In this document: in pieces, positions 1 through 8,293 of the stretch
How positions within the stretch are numbered: the stretch's first letter is position 1
Layout of the letters: the number at the start of each line of letters is the position of its first letter
Assembly (NCBI GenBank): GCA_949282215.1
Contig: CASDPF010000010.1
Coordinates: 1 to 64,000, forward strand
Source of the DNA: an uncultured bacterium
GTDB lineage: Bacteria > Cyanobacteriota > Vampirovibrionia > Gastranaerophilales > Gastranaerophilaceae
Reading direction: 5' to 3'
DNA length: 64,000 bases
Position numbers and translations under genes: made by a program
The notes under the pieces: generated by a model
The model's input: only the letters and a program-made list of their open reading frames with translations
Databases searched by the model: none
What the model was told of the DNA's origin: nothing

Positions 1-1
1 T

Positions 2-202
2 ATTGAAGATGGTGATTTTAATTCTTTTTATCGTGCATTAGAAATTGCCATTAAATCAAGAAATTCAATTTCAGGTTTTGCAAAGAAAATTGGAATGTCC
101 AGAACTCATTTATACAGTTTATTCAAAAATGAAAAAGAACCTAAATTTTCAACCATTGTAAAGATATTCCATGAATTAGGTTATGAATTAGAAATTGCGT
201 AA
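2..202 (+). CDS. HigA-type addiction module antitoxin (3' part)
   Basis: The reading frame is open from the window edge to a TAA and gives 66 residues; the start lies outside the window. The visible part holds a helix-turn-helix of the XRE/HigA2-like addiction module antidote family, with the pattern GFAKKIGMSRTHLYSLFKN followed by an EPKFSTIVKIFHELG helix. Antitoxins of this family bind DNA and neutralise a RelE/HigB-like mRNA interferase, which would normally be encoded just upstream and is not visible here. The stop codon sits exactly where a long direct repeat begins (201), so the gene marks the left edge of an accessory island. Confidence 0.72.
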   Translation: MEDGDFNSFYRALEIAIKSRNSISGFAKKIGMSRTHLYSLFKNEKEPKFSTIVKIFHELGYELEIA

Positions 203-488
203 ATATCCAAATCTTATTGATAATTTAGGGTATCTCAATTTGCAAGCAAAAATAAAATTGCACTTTTTTGCACTTTCTTGCACTGGGTTTAACTTCAAAC
301 ACCAAGGCGATTTGAGCCTAATATGGTCTTAAAAATTTGTAAATGGAGTGCAAAAGAGTGCAAGAAAAGAGTACTTAAGTGCAAAAAAAGACCCATACAT
401 CTCAATACTAAAAAACAGCCTCAATCGTGCTGTCTGTTTGATTTTTTATTAAATTTTCTTTGTCTCAATGTCCCAGAAACCTATTATT
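201..488. repeat. Left copy of long direct repeat bounding the 0.5-6.9 kb island
   Basis: This stretch recurs at 6872-7122 with high identity, apart from about 37 extra bases here near 221-257. Both copies contain clustered TTGCACT heptamers on one side and the complementary GTGCAA clusters on the other, giving interrupted inverted repeats. Both end with an AAACAGC / GCTGTCTGTTT imperfect stem followed by a T-rich tract, and then a shared CTCAATGTCCCAGAAACC block. I see no ORF inside. The pair may be recombination ends of an inserted island or a duplicated regulatory region. After 488 the sequence to about 770 is AT-rich and holds nothing I recognise beyond a promoter for the next gene. Confidence 0.8.
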
Positions 489-774
489 AACCTGCAAAAA
501 TTTCGCATCCAATAAAGGTTCATAATATATAGATTTATATATTTATACATGCACTCAGTGGACTGGGACCATCAGCTCATATCTATTCAGTTAAAAATGT
601 AATTTATCTTAATTTGTTCTTTTTTAATACCTCTTTATAAACTTTTACATACACATTAATCGCTCTTGTAGCAATAAAAGTCAAGTCATTTGCTCAAAAC
701 TTTTTATTAAGAACTTATTAAAAATAAACACTTACAAAATTAACAATAATATGTTTTTAATATAAAATAATTTT

Positions 775-1242
775 ATGAAAATTATAATAGCAGGTCTTTT
801 TATAGTATTAGTAGGGATAGCTACAATAAGTAGTTGTAATGCATTTGAAATAAACAACTATACAAATAATCAAAATAATCAGAATATCATAATAGAAGTC
901 CTAGATCCCATAGATAAAATAGAGCAGGACTGCATATCAAAAACTGCAGATACTCAGGAAATTAACAAGTGTAGTCAAAAGGCTCAGGAATTATGGAAAA
1001 AGGATATAAATAAAAACTTAGCTGAATTAAAGAAAATTTTAAGTTCCGAAGATTATAAAAAATTACAACTTTCGCAAAGCTCATGGGAAAACTACATAGA
1101 TAAAGAATATGGATTTATAAATTCTCTAACTTCTTATACTCAAGGGACAATGCATTTTAATACTAGAGAAGGTTGGAGAACAGAAATTCTAAAACAAAGA
1201 GCTTTAATATTAAGAGAATACTTAAATATATTTAAAAGATAA
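775..1242 (+). CDS. LprI/DUF1311-family exported protein
   Basis: The 155-residue product begins with a signal-like segment (K2, then a hydrophobic stretch to about residue 18, then SSCNA), which could be a lipobox with Cys21 or a signal peptidase I site. The mature part fits the lysozyme-inhibitor LprI N-terminal family (DUF1311): two spaced cysteines, a KLQLSQSSWENYI block near residues 98-110 and a terminal R-x-L helix. Such proteins act in the periplasm or on the outer surface; inhibition of host lysozyme is known for LprI itself and is only a possibility here. There is no clear SD: a TAAAAT-like -10 box ends about six bases before the ATG, suggesting a leaderless start. It lies 60 bp upstream of an exported nuclease read in the same direction. 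Confidence 0.7.
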   Translation: MKIIIAGLFIVLVGIATISSCNAFEINNYTNNQNNQNIIIEVLDPIDKIEQDCISKTADTQEINKCSQKAQELWKKDINKNLAELKKILSSEDYKKLQLSQSSWENYIDKEYGFINSLTSYTQGTMHFNTREGWRTEILKQRALILREYLNIFKR

Positions 1243-1302
1243 TAAAAATTTTTTGAGATGAAAAATACTTGTAAAAGATATTTTTGTTCTATAATAACCG
1301 TA

Positions 1303-3300
1303 ATGAAAAAGATTTTAGCAATTGCGTTAATACTGACAACAGTGTCAATTATACCTGTATCTGCATCAGTTGAACATAAGATAATCAAGGTTATTGATGG
1401 CGATACTGTATATGTTGACTTTAACGATAACGGCATTGCAGAACAAGATGAAAAAGTCCGCATCAATGGTATTGATACGTTTGAAACTAAACTCAATGAC
1501 GGGCTTAATTGGCAAATGAAGCTTTATAACCTTACTCAAGATGAAGCTTTAGGACTTGGGTATTACGGGAAAGAATTTGCTGAAAAAGAGCTACTGAATA
1601 AACCTGTAAGAGCTGAATACACAGCAGAAGAAAAGTTTGATAAGAATAACAGACACCTGATGTCGCTTTACTATGATTGCAATAGACAAGGTAAATGCAA
1701 AAGCTATGAACAAGAAGTTTTGAAAGCAGGACTTGCGACAATTTATACAAAATCAAACCTTACAGATGAATTAAAAACTTATCAGAACTTAGATAAAATA
1801 AAAGCTAATGCAAAAAAATCACATAAGCTTGATTTGGTTGTATTGAATAAGAAAAACGGCAAATACCACAAAACAACTTGTGAATATGGTTGGATGGCAA
1901 GTAAAGCAGAATTAGTTCCGCAACCTAAATTTTGGAATAAAAAGTACAAACCTTCATGTTGTTGTTTTGCATGTAAGGATAGTGAAAAAGATGCTATTAG
2001 CCACGAACTTAAAGAAGATTTTGACATCTATCAGACTCCTTATAAGCATTCGGTAGAAATAGTTCCTAACATTGACGCAAATAAAAAACAAAAAATAAAG
2101 ACTAGTGTAATGTTGCTATTCAACAGCCCAATTCAATACAATATGTTCCCATCAGACAAAACCAGAACTATATCTGGTAGAGTTTTAATTGATGAATTGA
2201 ATAAATTGAAGGGCGAAGATATTTATCTTGCGACTTATGGTATAGCTGAACAACCAGAAATAGTTAATGCTTTCATAAAAGCTCAAAAACGTAAGAATAA
2301 AATTTTTGGTATTGCAGATGTTGATATCTACAATAGAAGTGTTTATAAAGATACCTTTTATGCAATGAGAGATTTTGGGAGTTGGAAAACTGATTACGCA
2401 GTAGATAGAGCTATTGCTGATAGAATTATTAAAGATACAGCAGAAGGGCGTAATGCTGAAAAGGGAACTTACAATGGTAATATAATGCACAATAAATTTG
2501 TTACTCTCGGTAAAAACAGAGTATGGACAGGATCTACAAATTTAAGCTCTTCTGGTACAGGCGGATTAAATTGTAACCTAAATGTCTTAATTGTTTCCCC
2601 TGAAATTACTTACGCATATATCCAAGAAGCAAAACAGATGTATTCAGGGAAATTTCATTACACAAAAGTTCCTTATCATATCAAAAATGTAAAATTGGAT
2701 GATGGATCAATTTTGTCTGTATATTTTTGTCCTAATCCTGATGTTATCGATGAGTTAGTAAGTAAGATTGATTCTGCTGAAAAGTATGTCTATGTGTCGA
2801 TGTTTTTCTTAACTCACGATAGAGTTATCGAAGCTCTTTCAAATGCAAAACAAAGGGGTGTAGATGTAAAAGTTATTACTTGTGCATCTGCTGCTAATGA
2901 GAAATACTCTAAACATACAAAGATACGAGAAAAGGGTATTCCTCTAAAAGTTGAGAATTGGACTGGTAAAATGCATATGAAAACAATTGTTATTGATGAT
3001 AAATTAGTAACCGTAGGATCAATGAATGCAACCAAGACAGCATCAGAAAAGAATGATGAGAATATCGTTTTTATAGAGAGTAACAAACACGCAGCACAAG
3101 CAAGAGGTATTTTTGAAACATTATGGAATGATATTCCTGATAAGTGGTTGGCAGGTACTCCAAAAGCAGAAAGTCCAGATTCAGGCAATTCTTGTAATGA
3201 TGGATTAGATAATGACCACGATTGGAAATACGATGCTCAAGATCCTGATTGTGCAGGGTTTGACTATTCTAAAGCTTATCGACTAAGATGGTCAGAATAA
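1303..3300 (+). CDS. Exported nuclease: SNase domain fused to tandem phospholipase D domains
   Basis: The frame is open from 1258, but ATG 1303 gives a textbook signal peptide (KK, hydrophobic core, cleavage after about residue 21), so I prefer it. Residues about 24-165 form a staphylococcal-nuclease/thermonuclease domain (DGDTVYVDFNDNG, then the RINGIDTFE strand and a YGKEFAEKELL helix). A cysteine patch follows (TTCEYGW, CCCFAC near residue 215), possibly metal-binding. Two PLD motifs complete the protein: HNKFVTLG with GSTNLSSSG near residue 396 and HMKTIVIDD with GSMNATK near residue 558. The C-terminus carries a DGLDNDHD calcium-loop-like segment. Known SNase domains hydrolyse DNA/RNA and HKD enzymes cleave phosphodiesters, so a secreted nucleic-acid degrading enzyme is likely. 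The last 25 bases overlap the convergent gene. Confidence 0.82.
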   Translation: MKKILAIALILTTVSIIPVSASVEHKIIKVIDGDTVYVDFNDNGIAEQDEKVRINGIDTFETKLNDGLNWQMKLYNLTQDEALGLGYYGKEFAEKELLNKPVRAEYTAEEKFDKNNRHLMSLYYDCNRQGKCKSYEQEVLKAGLATIYTKSNLTDELKTYQNLDKIKANAKKSHKLDLVVLNKKNGKYHKTTCEYGWMASKAELVPQPKFWNKKYKPSCCCFACKDSEKDAISHELKEDFDIYQTPYKHSVEIVPNIDANKKQKIKTSVMLLFNSPIQYNMFPSDKTRTISGRVLIDELNKLKGEDIYLATYGIAEQPEIVNAFIKAQKRKNKIFGIADVDIYNRSVYKDTFYAMRDFGSWKTDYAVDRAIADRIIKDTAEGRNAEKGTYNGNIMHNKFVTLGKNRVWTGSTNLSSSGTGGLNCNLNVLIVSPEITYAYIQEAKQMYSGKFHYTKVPYHIKNVKLDDGSILSVYFCPNPDVIDELVSKIDSAEKYVYVSMFFLTHDRVIEALSNAKQRGVDVKVITCASAANEKYSKHTKIREKGIPLKVENWTGKMHMKTIVIDDKLVTVGSMNATKTASEKNDENIVFIESNKHAAQARGIFETLWNDIPDKWLAGTPKAESPDSGNSCNDGLDNDHDWKYDAQDPDCAGFDYSKAYRLRWSE

Positions 3301-4073
3301 CACTGTATAAGATTGCAGTGACAGTCTTTTTTATTTTGTTTCTTGCTGCTATTTTTCAGGTAACTTGTTTTAATCTTTTCAATATTTTGAGGCAAAATGA
3401 GTTCTCTTAAAAGCATATCCATATTCCAACCAATTTTATTTACGCCATCATCTATTTCATATTCCATAGCTTTTTTAAATAGATCAGGATGCTTTTCATG
3501 CAGTTGAAGCCAACTTATTTTAGGTTGGTAAAAACAGAAATAGCAACCGGAACGACCACTCCAAGAATAATATGCAGGGAGTCCTATTCCTGATTTCTTT
3601 AAAATTTCTTCTACATCTTGTTTATTAATACTATATTCAATAAACGGATACAGTTGCTTGATATTGTTCCCTTGATAGTCTTCTGGTTTTGCTCTATGAG
3701 CTTCGTCTGCTCTAATACCTACATACAAATTTTTTACTGCAGCTGCATTAAGCGAATGGAGATATTTACTAAAAGGCTTAGTTTTCATTTCTACTGTACA
3801 CCATCGTCTATGTGGAGCAGGTAGATTTTTATATATCTGGATCAAGTGCTCAAAGTTTTTTTCTGCTCTTATTATTCTAATCTTTTTACCAAGAAAAATT
3901 TCAATTTTATTCAGATAGTCGTACGTTTCAGGAAGATCGCATTCTGTGTCCGAAAACACAAGCTCTAACTTTTCAAAGATTTCAGGCATATTCTCTTTCA
4001 TAAAGAAAGCAAGTGCTGTAGAATCTTTTCCGCCTGATAGTGATAAAATATGATATTCTTTTTTATTTTTCAT
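3276..4073 (-). CDS. PP-loop ATPase, PAPS reductase-like family (copy 1)
   Basis: Product of about 265 residues, starting from ATG 4073, which has a GTGGAG SD six bases upstream; a GTG at 4085 is the alternative. The N-terminal SGGKDSTAL motif is the PP-loop that binds ATP and adenylates substrate. The FSDTEC segment, RRWCTVEMKTKP and the C-terminal GRSGCYFCFYQPKISW give a three-cysteine arrangement (WCT plus CxxC) typical of the DndC-like/phage PAPS-reductase group rather than of true assimilatory CysH. Family members move sulfur or activate oxyanions; the substrate cannot be read from sequence. A close paralogue lies immediately upstream on the same strand (4130-4909). It overlaps the convergent nuclease gene by 25 bp. 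Confidence 0.78.
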   Translation of the reverse strand: MKNKKEYHILSLSGGKDSTALAFFMKENMPEIFEKLELVFSDTECDLPETYDYLNKIEIFLGKKIRIIRAEKNFEHLIQIYKNLPAPHRRWCTVEMKTKPFSKYLHSLNAAAVKNLYVGIRADEAHRAKPEDYQGNNIKQLYPFIEYSINKQDVEEILKKSGIGLPAYYSWSGRSGCYFCFYQPKISWLQLHEKHPDLFKKAMEYEIDDGVNKIGWNMDMLLRELILPQNIEKIKTSYLKNSSKKQNKKDCHCNLIQCYSDHLSR

Positions 4074-4129
4074 TTTATACTCCACGATTTCTAAAATTTA
4101 TAACATTAAAATTAAAAATTAACTTCAAA

Positions 4130-4909
4130 TTAAATTATCAAATGAAGATTTAAGTCTGTTTTTTCTTGATGTAGTCGATGTATTTTCCTGTATTTTTCTT
4201 TAATTTGATTTAATGTCTCAGGTTCAATCATTTTTGAGATTGGCATTTTATAATTCCAACCAAAGTAACCGTTTTGTTTAATTTTTTCGCTATACTTTTC
4301 CATAGAAACAGCTTTTTCAAAAAGTTTTGGATAATGCTCATACAAAGAAATCCAATCCATTTTGTTTTGAAAAAAGCAAAAATAACAACCTGAACGTCTT
4401 TTCCAGCTATAAAAACTTGCTAATCCTATTCCTGAATCATTTAGAATTTGAATAACTTCTTTTTTATTGATTGCATTTTCTACAAATGGGAATTTTTCAT
4501 GGATATATTTTATTTTACTGGTCGCAGTATCTACCCTGCTTGATTCATCAGCTCTGATACCAATATATAAGTTTATAATTCCATTAGAATAATTTTCTTT
4601 TAAATATTTTTGAAATGGTTTTGTTTTTAACTCAACTGTGCACCAACGATTTGCTGGGTGTGGTAAGAACCCATAGCAGGAGTGAATTTGATCAAAACTC
4701 ACAGGTGGTTTTATTCGAATAATTTTTTTATCCAAAAATATTTCAATCTTATTTAGATAATCATACAGTTCAGGCAATTCGCATTCTGTATCACAAAACA
4801 CAAGTTCTAGTTTCTCAAAAATTTCAGGTATATTCTCTTTCATAAAAAAAGCTAGTGCTGTAGAATCTTTCCCACCTGATAGAGATAAAATATGATATTC
4901 TTTTTCCAT
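4130..4909 (-). CDS. PP-loop ATPase, PAPS reductase-like family (copy 2)
   Basis: 259 residues with a clean AAGGAG SD eight bases before ATG 4909. It shares most N-terminal residues with the downstream copy: the SGGKDSTALAFFMKEN PP-loop, the FCDTECELPE strand and the ANRWCTVELKTKP block, and near the C-terminus RRSGCYFCFFQNKMDW with the CxxC pair. The two copies diverge mainly in the middle and the C-terminal tail, so this is an old tandem duplication rather than an assembly artefact. It is first in a probable two-gene operon (56 bp gap). Role: ATP-dependent sulfur transfer or nucleotide modification is inferred from the family only. Confidence 0.78.
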   Translation of the reverse strand: MEKEYHILSLSGGKDSTALAFFMKENIPEIFEKLELVFCDTECELPELYDYLNKIEIFLDKKIIRIKPPVSFDQIHSCYGFLPHPANRWCTVELKTKPFQKYLKENYSNGIINLYIGIRADESSRVDTATSKIKYIHEKFPFVENAINKKEVIQILNDSGIGLASFYSWKRRSGCYFCFFQNKMDWISLYEHYPKLFEKAVSMEKYSEKIKQNGYFGWNYKMPISKMIEPETLNQIKEKYRKIHRLHQEKTDLNLHLII

Positions 4910-5325
4910 TAGTTCTCCTTATAAAAAGCTACACAAAAGCACAGCAAAGCAGCTGCTTCACTGTGCTAAAAAACTTTCAGTTACTCCTTGCAAACACAAA
5001 AATCATCTGGGATTTTGCTTAACAAGAGGTGTATTACCTTTTATATTATTCACTATGATTAAGAATTTATGGAGGTTTTTAATGATTTTTTAATTATTAA
5101 AAGATTTTTGAGTAAGAAAATGGATTAGGTTTAAAGATCCCTGAAAGGCTTGTCTTATAAAAATTATAGCAGTATCCACCTAAAGGTAAAAAGTTATTAA
5201 ATAAGCTGTGTTTTTAAGTAGTTGGAGATATGTTACAGATTTCAGATCAACAGTATTTAGGAAGAGTTTTCTATAGTATATCAGGACCACTTACATTATT
5301 ACGTGTGAGGACAAAAAACAGAACA
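4910..5325. other. Intergenic region without a recognisable gene
   Basis: About 415 bases without a convincing ORF on either strand. The part near 4920-4975 holds short self-complementary AGCACAG / CTGTGCT-type stretches that may form a weak stem upstream of the PP-loop genes. Nothing else stands out before the promoter-like site at 5326. Confidence 0.4.
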
Positions 5326-5495
5326 TTGACGGATTCATGAACCGGATGATATAATGCTTTATCACCGCTCAAAATACCGAAATATAATCAGAAAATCAGA
5401 AAGGTATAAAAGTACCTTAATTTTGCAATGAAAACGAAAGGCGGTGATGCCTATGACAAATTAAATAGAGACCAATAATTTGTATTTAATTAAAT
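5326..5495 (+). ncRNA. Candidate small RNA or decayed type I toxin locus
   Basis: A near-consensus promoter is visible: TTGACG at 5326-5331, an 18 bp spacer and TATAAT at 5350-5355. The predicted RNA would begin with ATCACCGC, which is complementary to GCGGTGAT about 75 nt further on, inside GGCGGTGATGCCTATGAC. That second segment resembles the SD/start region of TxpA/BsrG-type toxins, but the ORF closes after three codons. An AATTAAATA / TATTTAATT inverted repeat follows near 5463-5495. The end points are estimates, and function is inference. Confidence 0.3.
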
Positions 5496-5852
5496 GATAA
5501 AATTTGCTTCAAGAATCAATATAGCAGCAAATAAAGCAGGCCCAATAGATAGCAAAAGCCCTGTAAAGAAAAGAATGTAATAAAGAATATCCAAAAAATT
5601 TGGCAACTTGATAGGAAAATTAAGTTTAAAATGAAAATATTTATTAATAACAAATTCTCTGATTAATATTTCAATTATGGCCAATCCATAAAAAAATAAA
5701 ACAGTAATTGCCCAGAGAAAGGTATTAGCAAAATCTACAAATTTTGGAGGATAGTCTGTCACAAAGCAAATATAAATAGACCTCCAGAAGAGAACACTAA
5801 TTGCTGCAGCCAAATTAAGGAAAAAATATTTTCTGATTTGTAAAAATTTCAT
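5490..5852 (-). CDS. Small polytopic membrane protein, possible immunity partner
   Basis: 120 residues with three or four hydrophobic segments (about 8-28, 43-65, 87-110), basic loops and no catalytic motif I recognise. The start has only a weak SD. It is divergent from the DUF6973 gene, with 45 bp between start codons, so the two may share a control region. Small membrane proteins next to DUF6973-type domains could be immunity proteins or transport partners, but nothing in the sequence proves that. It lies in the accessory island between the long direct repeats. Confidence 0.5.
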   Translation of the reverse strand: MKFLQIRKYFFLNLAAAISVLFWRSIYICFVTDYPPKFVDFANTFLWAITVLFFYGLAIIEILIREFVINKYFHFKLNFPIKLPNFLDILYYILFFTGLLLSIGPALFAAILILEANFII

Positions 5853-5897
5853 AACCGGATACTACTACAAATAAAAATCAAAGGAAAGGAGAACAAA

Positions 5898-6794
5898 ATG
5901 AAAAAATTATACGATGAAATTAAAAAATTTAAAGAAATGAAAAATAATCAACAAAAACAGGAAGATTTTAAAAATGAAATGATAAGAAAAACTTGGGAAT
6001 ATCAGAAGAAATTTGGGTTTGAAACAAGTCCAAGACAAGGACACGAATTTTGGAATAATGAAGCTGATGCATTTAAACATGTCTTTGGAAGTGCAAAAAT
6101 GGCTTTGAATATGGGGAACTGGGGGAGTATTATTGGAGATATACACCATGAACTAATAACTCCAAATAATCCAAAGAATGAATGGAACATGGATTCTTGG
6201 AATAACAATGAAGGAAGAAAAATTGCAGATGAAATAAAAAAAGAATATGGAAAAGATTTTGCCAAACTTTCAGATAAAGAAAAAGATGCCATTATTGCAA
6301 CAAAAGTAATAATGAAAATGCGAAATGGTGAATTGATAACCCATCCGTCTGATAAAAGGAAGTTTGAAGGTTTTTTAGAAAAGCTGTTTTATAAACCAGC
6401 GAAACCTACCGGAGGAGCAGCACCAATAACAGATGTACTTACCGCAAGGCAAATAGGCAATATGACTTCCGAAGAATTTATAAAACATGAACCAGCTATC
6501 ATGCAGCAATTAAAAGACGGATTAATAAAACGAGAAACACCAGCTGAGGATTACTCCGGTTATCTGAACCCCTTAAGCGGTAACGGAAAAATATTCTCAA
6601 GAGAAGCTATTTCCAAAATGACCGGTGATGAATACTTGGCAAATGAACCCGAAATTATGGCACAACTTCAAGCAATAGGAGTTCCAACAGAAAATGAACT
6701 CCGCACTGCAAGTTTGAAAGGTGGAGCGATTTATGTCAAACCGTATACGAGAAGTGATGGAACAGAAGTTTGTGGATATTATAGAGCAATCTAA
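5898..6794 (+). CDS. DUF6973-like domain protein with C-terminal repeats
   Basis: 298 residues after a strong AAAGGAG SD. A charged coiled N-terminus (1-45) precedes the conserved domain at about 48-130, with NNEADAFKHVFGSAKMA, a later HHELI and MDSWNNNEGRKIADE; this N-x-DA-x-x-H ... HE ... MD-x-NN-x-G layout is that of DUF6973 and related putative effector domains. Two related segments follow (MTSEEFIKHEPAIMQQL near 190 and MTGDEYLANEPEIMAQL near 250), then a terminal YVKPYTRSDGTEV motif seen at the ends of many bacterial proteins of unknown role. There is no signal peptide. A hydrolytic effector is possible but unproven. A hairpin follows at 6816-6851. Confidence 0.62.
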   Translation: MKKLYDEIKKFKEMKNNQQKQEDFKNEMIRKTWEYQKKFGFETSPRQGHEFWNNEADAFKHVFGSAKMALNMGNWGSIIGDIHHELITPNNPKNEWNMDSWNNNEGRKIADEIKKEYGKDFAKLSDKEKDAIIATKVIMKMRNGELITHPSDKRKFEGFLEKLFYKPAKPTGGAAPITDVLTARQIGNMTSEEFIKHEPAIMQQLKDGLIKRETPAEDYSGYLNPLSGNGKIFSREAISKMTGDEYLANEPEIMAQLQAIGVPTENELRTASLKGGAIYVKPYTRSDGTEVCGYYRAI

Positions 6795-6815
6795 AATAAT
6801 TTTAGATTTTTAATA

Positions 6816-6851
6816 TAAGAATAGAGCCTTTTTATAATGGCTCTATTCTTA
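6816..6851 (+). terminator. Hairpin after the DUF6973 gene
   Basis: A 13 bp perfect stem (TAAGAATAGAGCC / GGCTCTATTCTTA) with a ten-base AT loop lies 20 bp after the stop codon and is followed by an AT-rich tract with short T runs. It probably ends transcription, though the U tract is weaker than at other terminators in this window. Confidence 0.6.
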
Positions 6852-6871
6852 TTAATATTTTTAAATTATAT

Positions 6872-7122
6872 AAATATCTAAATCTCATTGATTGCACTTT
6901 TTTGCACTTTATTGCACTGGGCTTAACTTTAAACACCTTGCCGATTTTAGCCTAATGTGGTTTTAAAAATTTGCAAATGGAGTGCAAAAGAGTGCAAGAA
7001 ATGAGTAGTTAAGTGCAAGAAAAGACCCATACATTTCAATACTAAAAAACAGCCTCAATCGTGCTGTCTGTTTGATTTTTTATTAAAATTTCCCCGTCTC
7101 AATGTCCCAGAAACCTATTATT
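6872..7122. repeat. Right copy of long direct repeat, next to tRNA-Ile
   Basis: This matches 201-488 almost base for base once the 37-base insertion in the left copy is excluded; differences are scattered substitutions. It ends with the shared CCCAGAAACCTATTATT block, six bases before the terminator of the tRNA-Ile gene. The TTGCACT / AGTGCAA clusters are conserved in both copies, which suggests they matter, for instance as protein-binding sites. Confidence 0.8.
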
Positions 7123-7127
7123 TGCAT

Positions 7128-7158
7128 TAAAAAAGACCCCTTAAACTAGGAGTCTTCT
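7128..7158 (-). terminator. Terminator of tRNA-Ile
   Basis: Read on the minus strand, AAGACTCCT and AGGGGTCTT form a nine-pair stem with one G-U pair, followed by TTTTTTAAT. It begins six bases past the tRNA 3' end, as expected for a tRNA transcription unit. Confidence 0.8.
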
Positions 7159-7164
7159 TTAATC

Positions 7165-7238
<74 letters not shown>

Positions 7239-7387
7239 TTACTTTCGGCAATTTCTAATCTACCATGAACATTTTTTAAAATCAAGAACTTTTTTATCCT
7301 GAATTGTTAACAAGTGTTACAAAAATCTCTTTGCTTGAAATACGCTTGCTTGAAAAACGTTATTATATTTAAGAGAGGCTGTTTATA

Positions 7388-8293
7388 ATGATTGTTATTG
7401 ATACCGACTTAACCACATTAATGCAGAAATTAAATATTTCCCAAGCTCAAATGCAGCTTTATGCTACGATGACTATTGAGGAAATTGTTGAGGCTGAAGC
7501 TGAAAATGGAAATTCTCAAGCTGTTGATTATGCTGCTGAATTGTTCACTAATGTTGAAAAGTTGGTTAAAATTTTTAAACTGTCTGACCCTAACAATAAA
7601 TTAGAAATCTTAAGCGAAATGACTGCTCAGCAGTTATATCTTTTTCTGCCTGAAATGGATGAAACAGACTTATCTGAAGGCTTAAAATATTTTACCCAGG
7701 ACAAACTCCTTGCTATGCTTGAAAGAATTCCGCCTGAGCAGATTGTGAATACTGTCTTTGAGATGTTTTCCAAAGAAGAAATAATACAGTATCTGCCTGA
7801 GGAGCAATTAAATAAGTTTTTAACAAGTACGGATATTGAAAAAAATAAAGTTCTTGAACATATGAAAGAAATTCCGCCTGAATATATTGCTCAAATGATT
7901 GAGAATGTGACAGGTGAAGAAGTGAAAGATATGGATCAAAAAAAGATGCTCGCTCAAGTTAATGATTTCAATCCTTTGGAATTTAAAAATGCTCTATTAA
8001 GTCTTCAACCTATAGCTAAGCAGCAATTAACACTTGGTCTGGCTAAGGAACATACCGAATTATTCCAGCTTTTTGACCCGCATGCATATACTAAGATGAT
8101 TAATACTTACAAACAACAGCCTGAATTGGTTAAAGCTATGGCAGTTATTGAAGAAGATCAAAAAATTAAAATGCTTAAAGAGCTTCCTAATGACTTGTTA
8201 TCAATCGTTATTACTCAGATTGATGCAAGGGATTTTGCTGATATTTTAATTAATAAATGTCCTGATATTTTGGCTCAAATAGTTGCTAAATAA
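7388..8293 (+). CDS. Alpha-helical MgtE-N/FliG-like repeat protein
   Basis: 301 residues, acidic, with no signal peptide or membrane segment. The sequence is a run of short amphipathic helices with recurring motifs such as PPEQIVNTVFEMF, LPEEQLNKFL, IPPEYIAQMIENV and LPNDLLSIVITQI. This matches the superhelical MgtE N-terminal/FliG middle-domain type of fold, but the transporter part of MgtE is absent. It is probably a cytoplasmic scaffold or regulatory protein; I do not recognise a specific function. A GAGAGG SD lies nine bases upstream. Two tandem TTGCTTGAAA-x-ACG units (7331-7360) precede the gene and may be a regulatory site. It converges with the CinA-like gene, overlapping by 8 bp. Confidence 0.55.
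   Translation: MIVIDTDLTTLMQKLNISQAQMQLYATMTIEEIVEAEAENGNSQAVDYAAELFTNVEKLVKIFKLSDPNNKLEILSEMTAQQLYLFLPEMDETDLSEGLKYFTQDKLLAMLERIPPEQIVNTVFEMFSKEEIIQYLPEEQLNKFLTSTDIEKNKVLEHMKEIPPEYIAQMIENVTGEEVKDMDQKKMLAQVNDFNPLEFKNALLSLQPIAKQQLTLGLAKEHTELFQLFDPHAYTKMINTYKQQPELVKAMAVIEEDQKIKMLKELPNDLLSIVITQIDARDFADILINKCPDILAQIVAK

Noticed and set aside
201-488. CRISPR-like array from repeated TTGCACT heptamers
   Set aside because: The units are too short and irregularly spaced, there are no spacers of even length and no cas genes in the window.
540-580. Possible decayed tRNA: CAGTGGACT and CAGCTCAT-like words
   Set aside because: Only about nine bases agree with the tRNA-Ile complement and no cloverleaf can be drawn.
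1140-1496. Open minus-strand frame across the LprI and nuclease genes
   Set aside because: It is antisense to two well-supported genes, has no SD and shows no domain; the same holds for many antisense frames, for example 33881-34216 in alaS and 36311-36721 in malQ.
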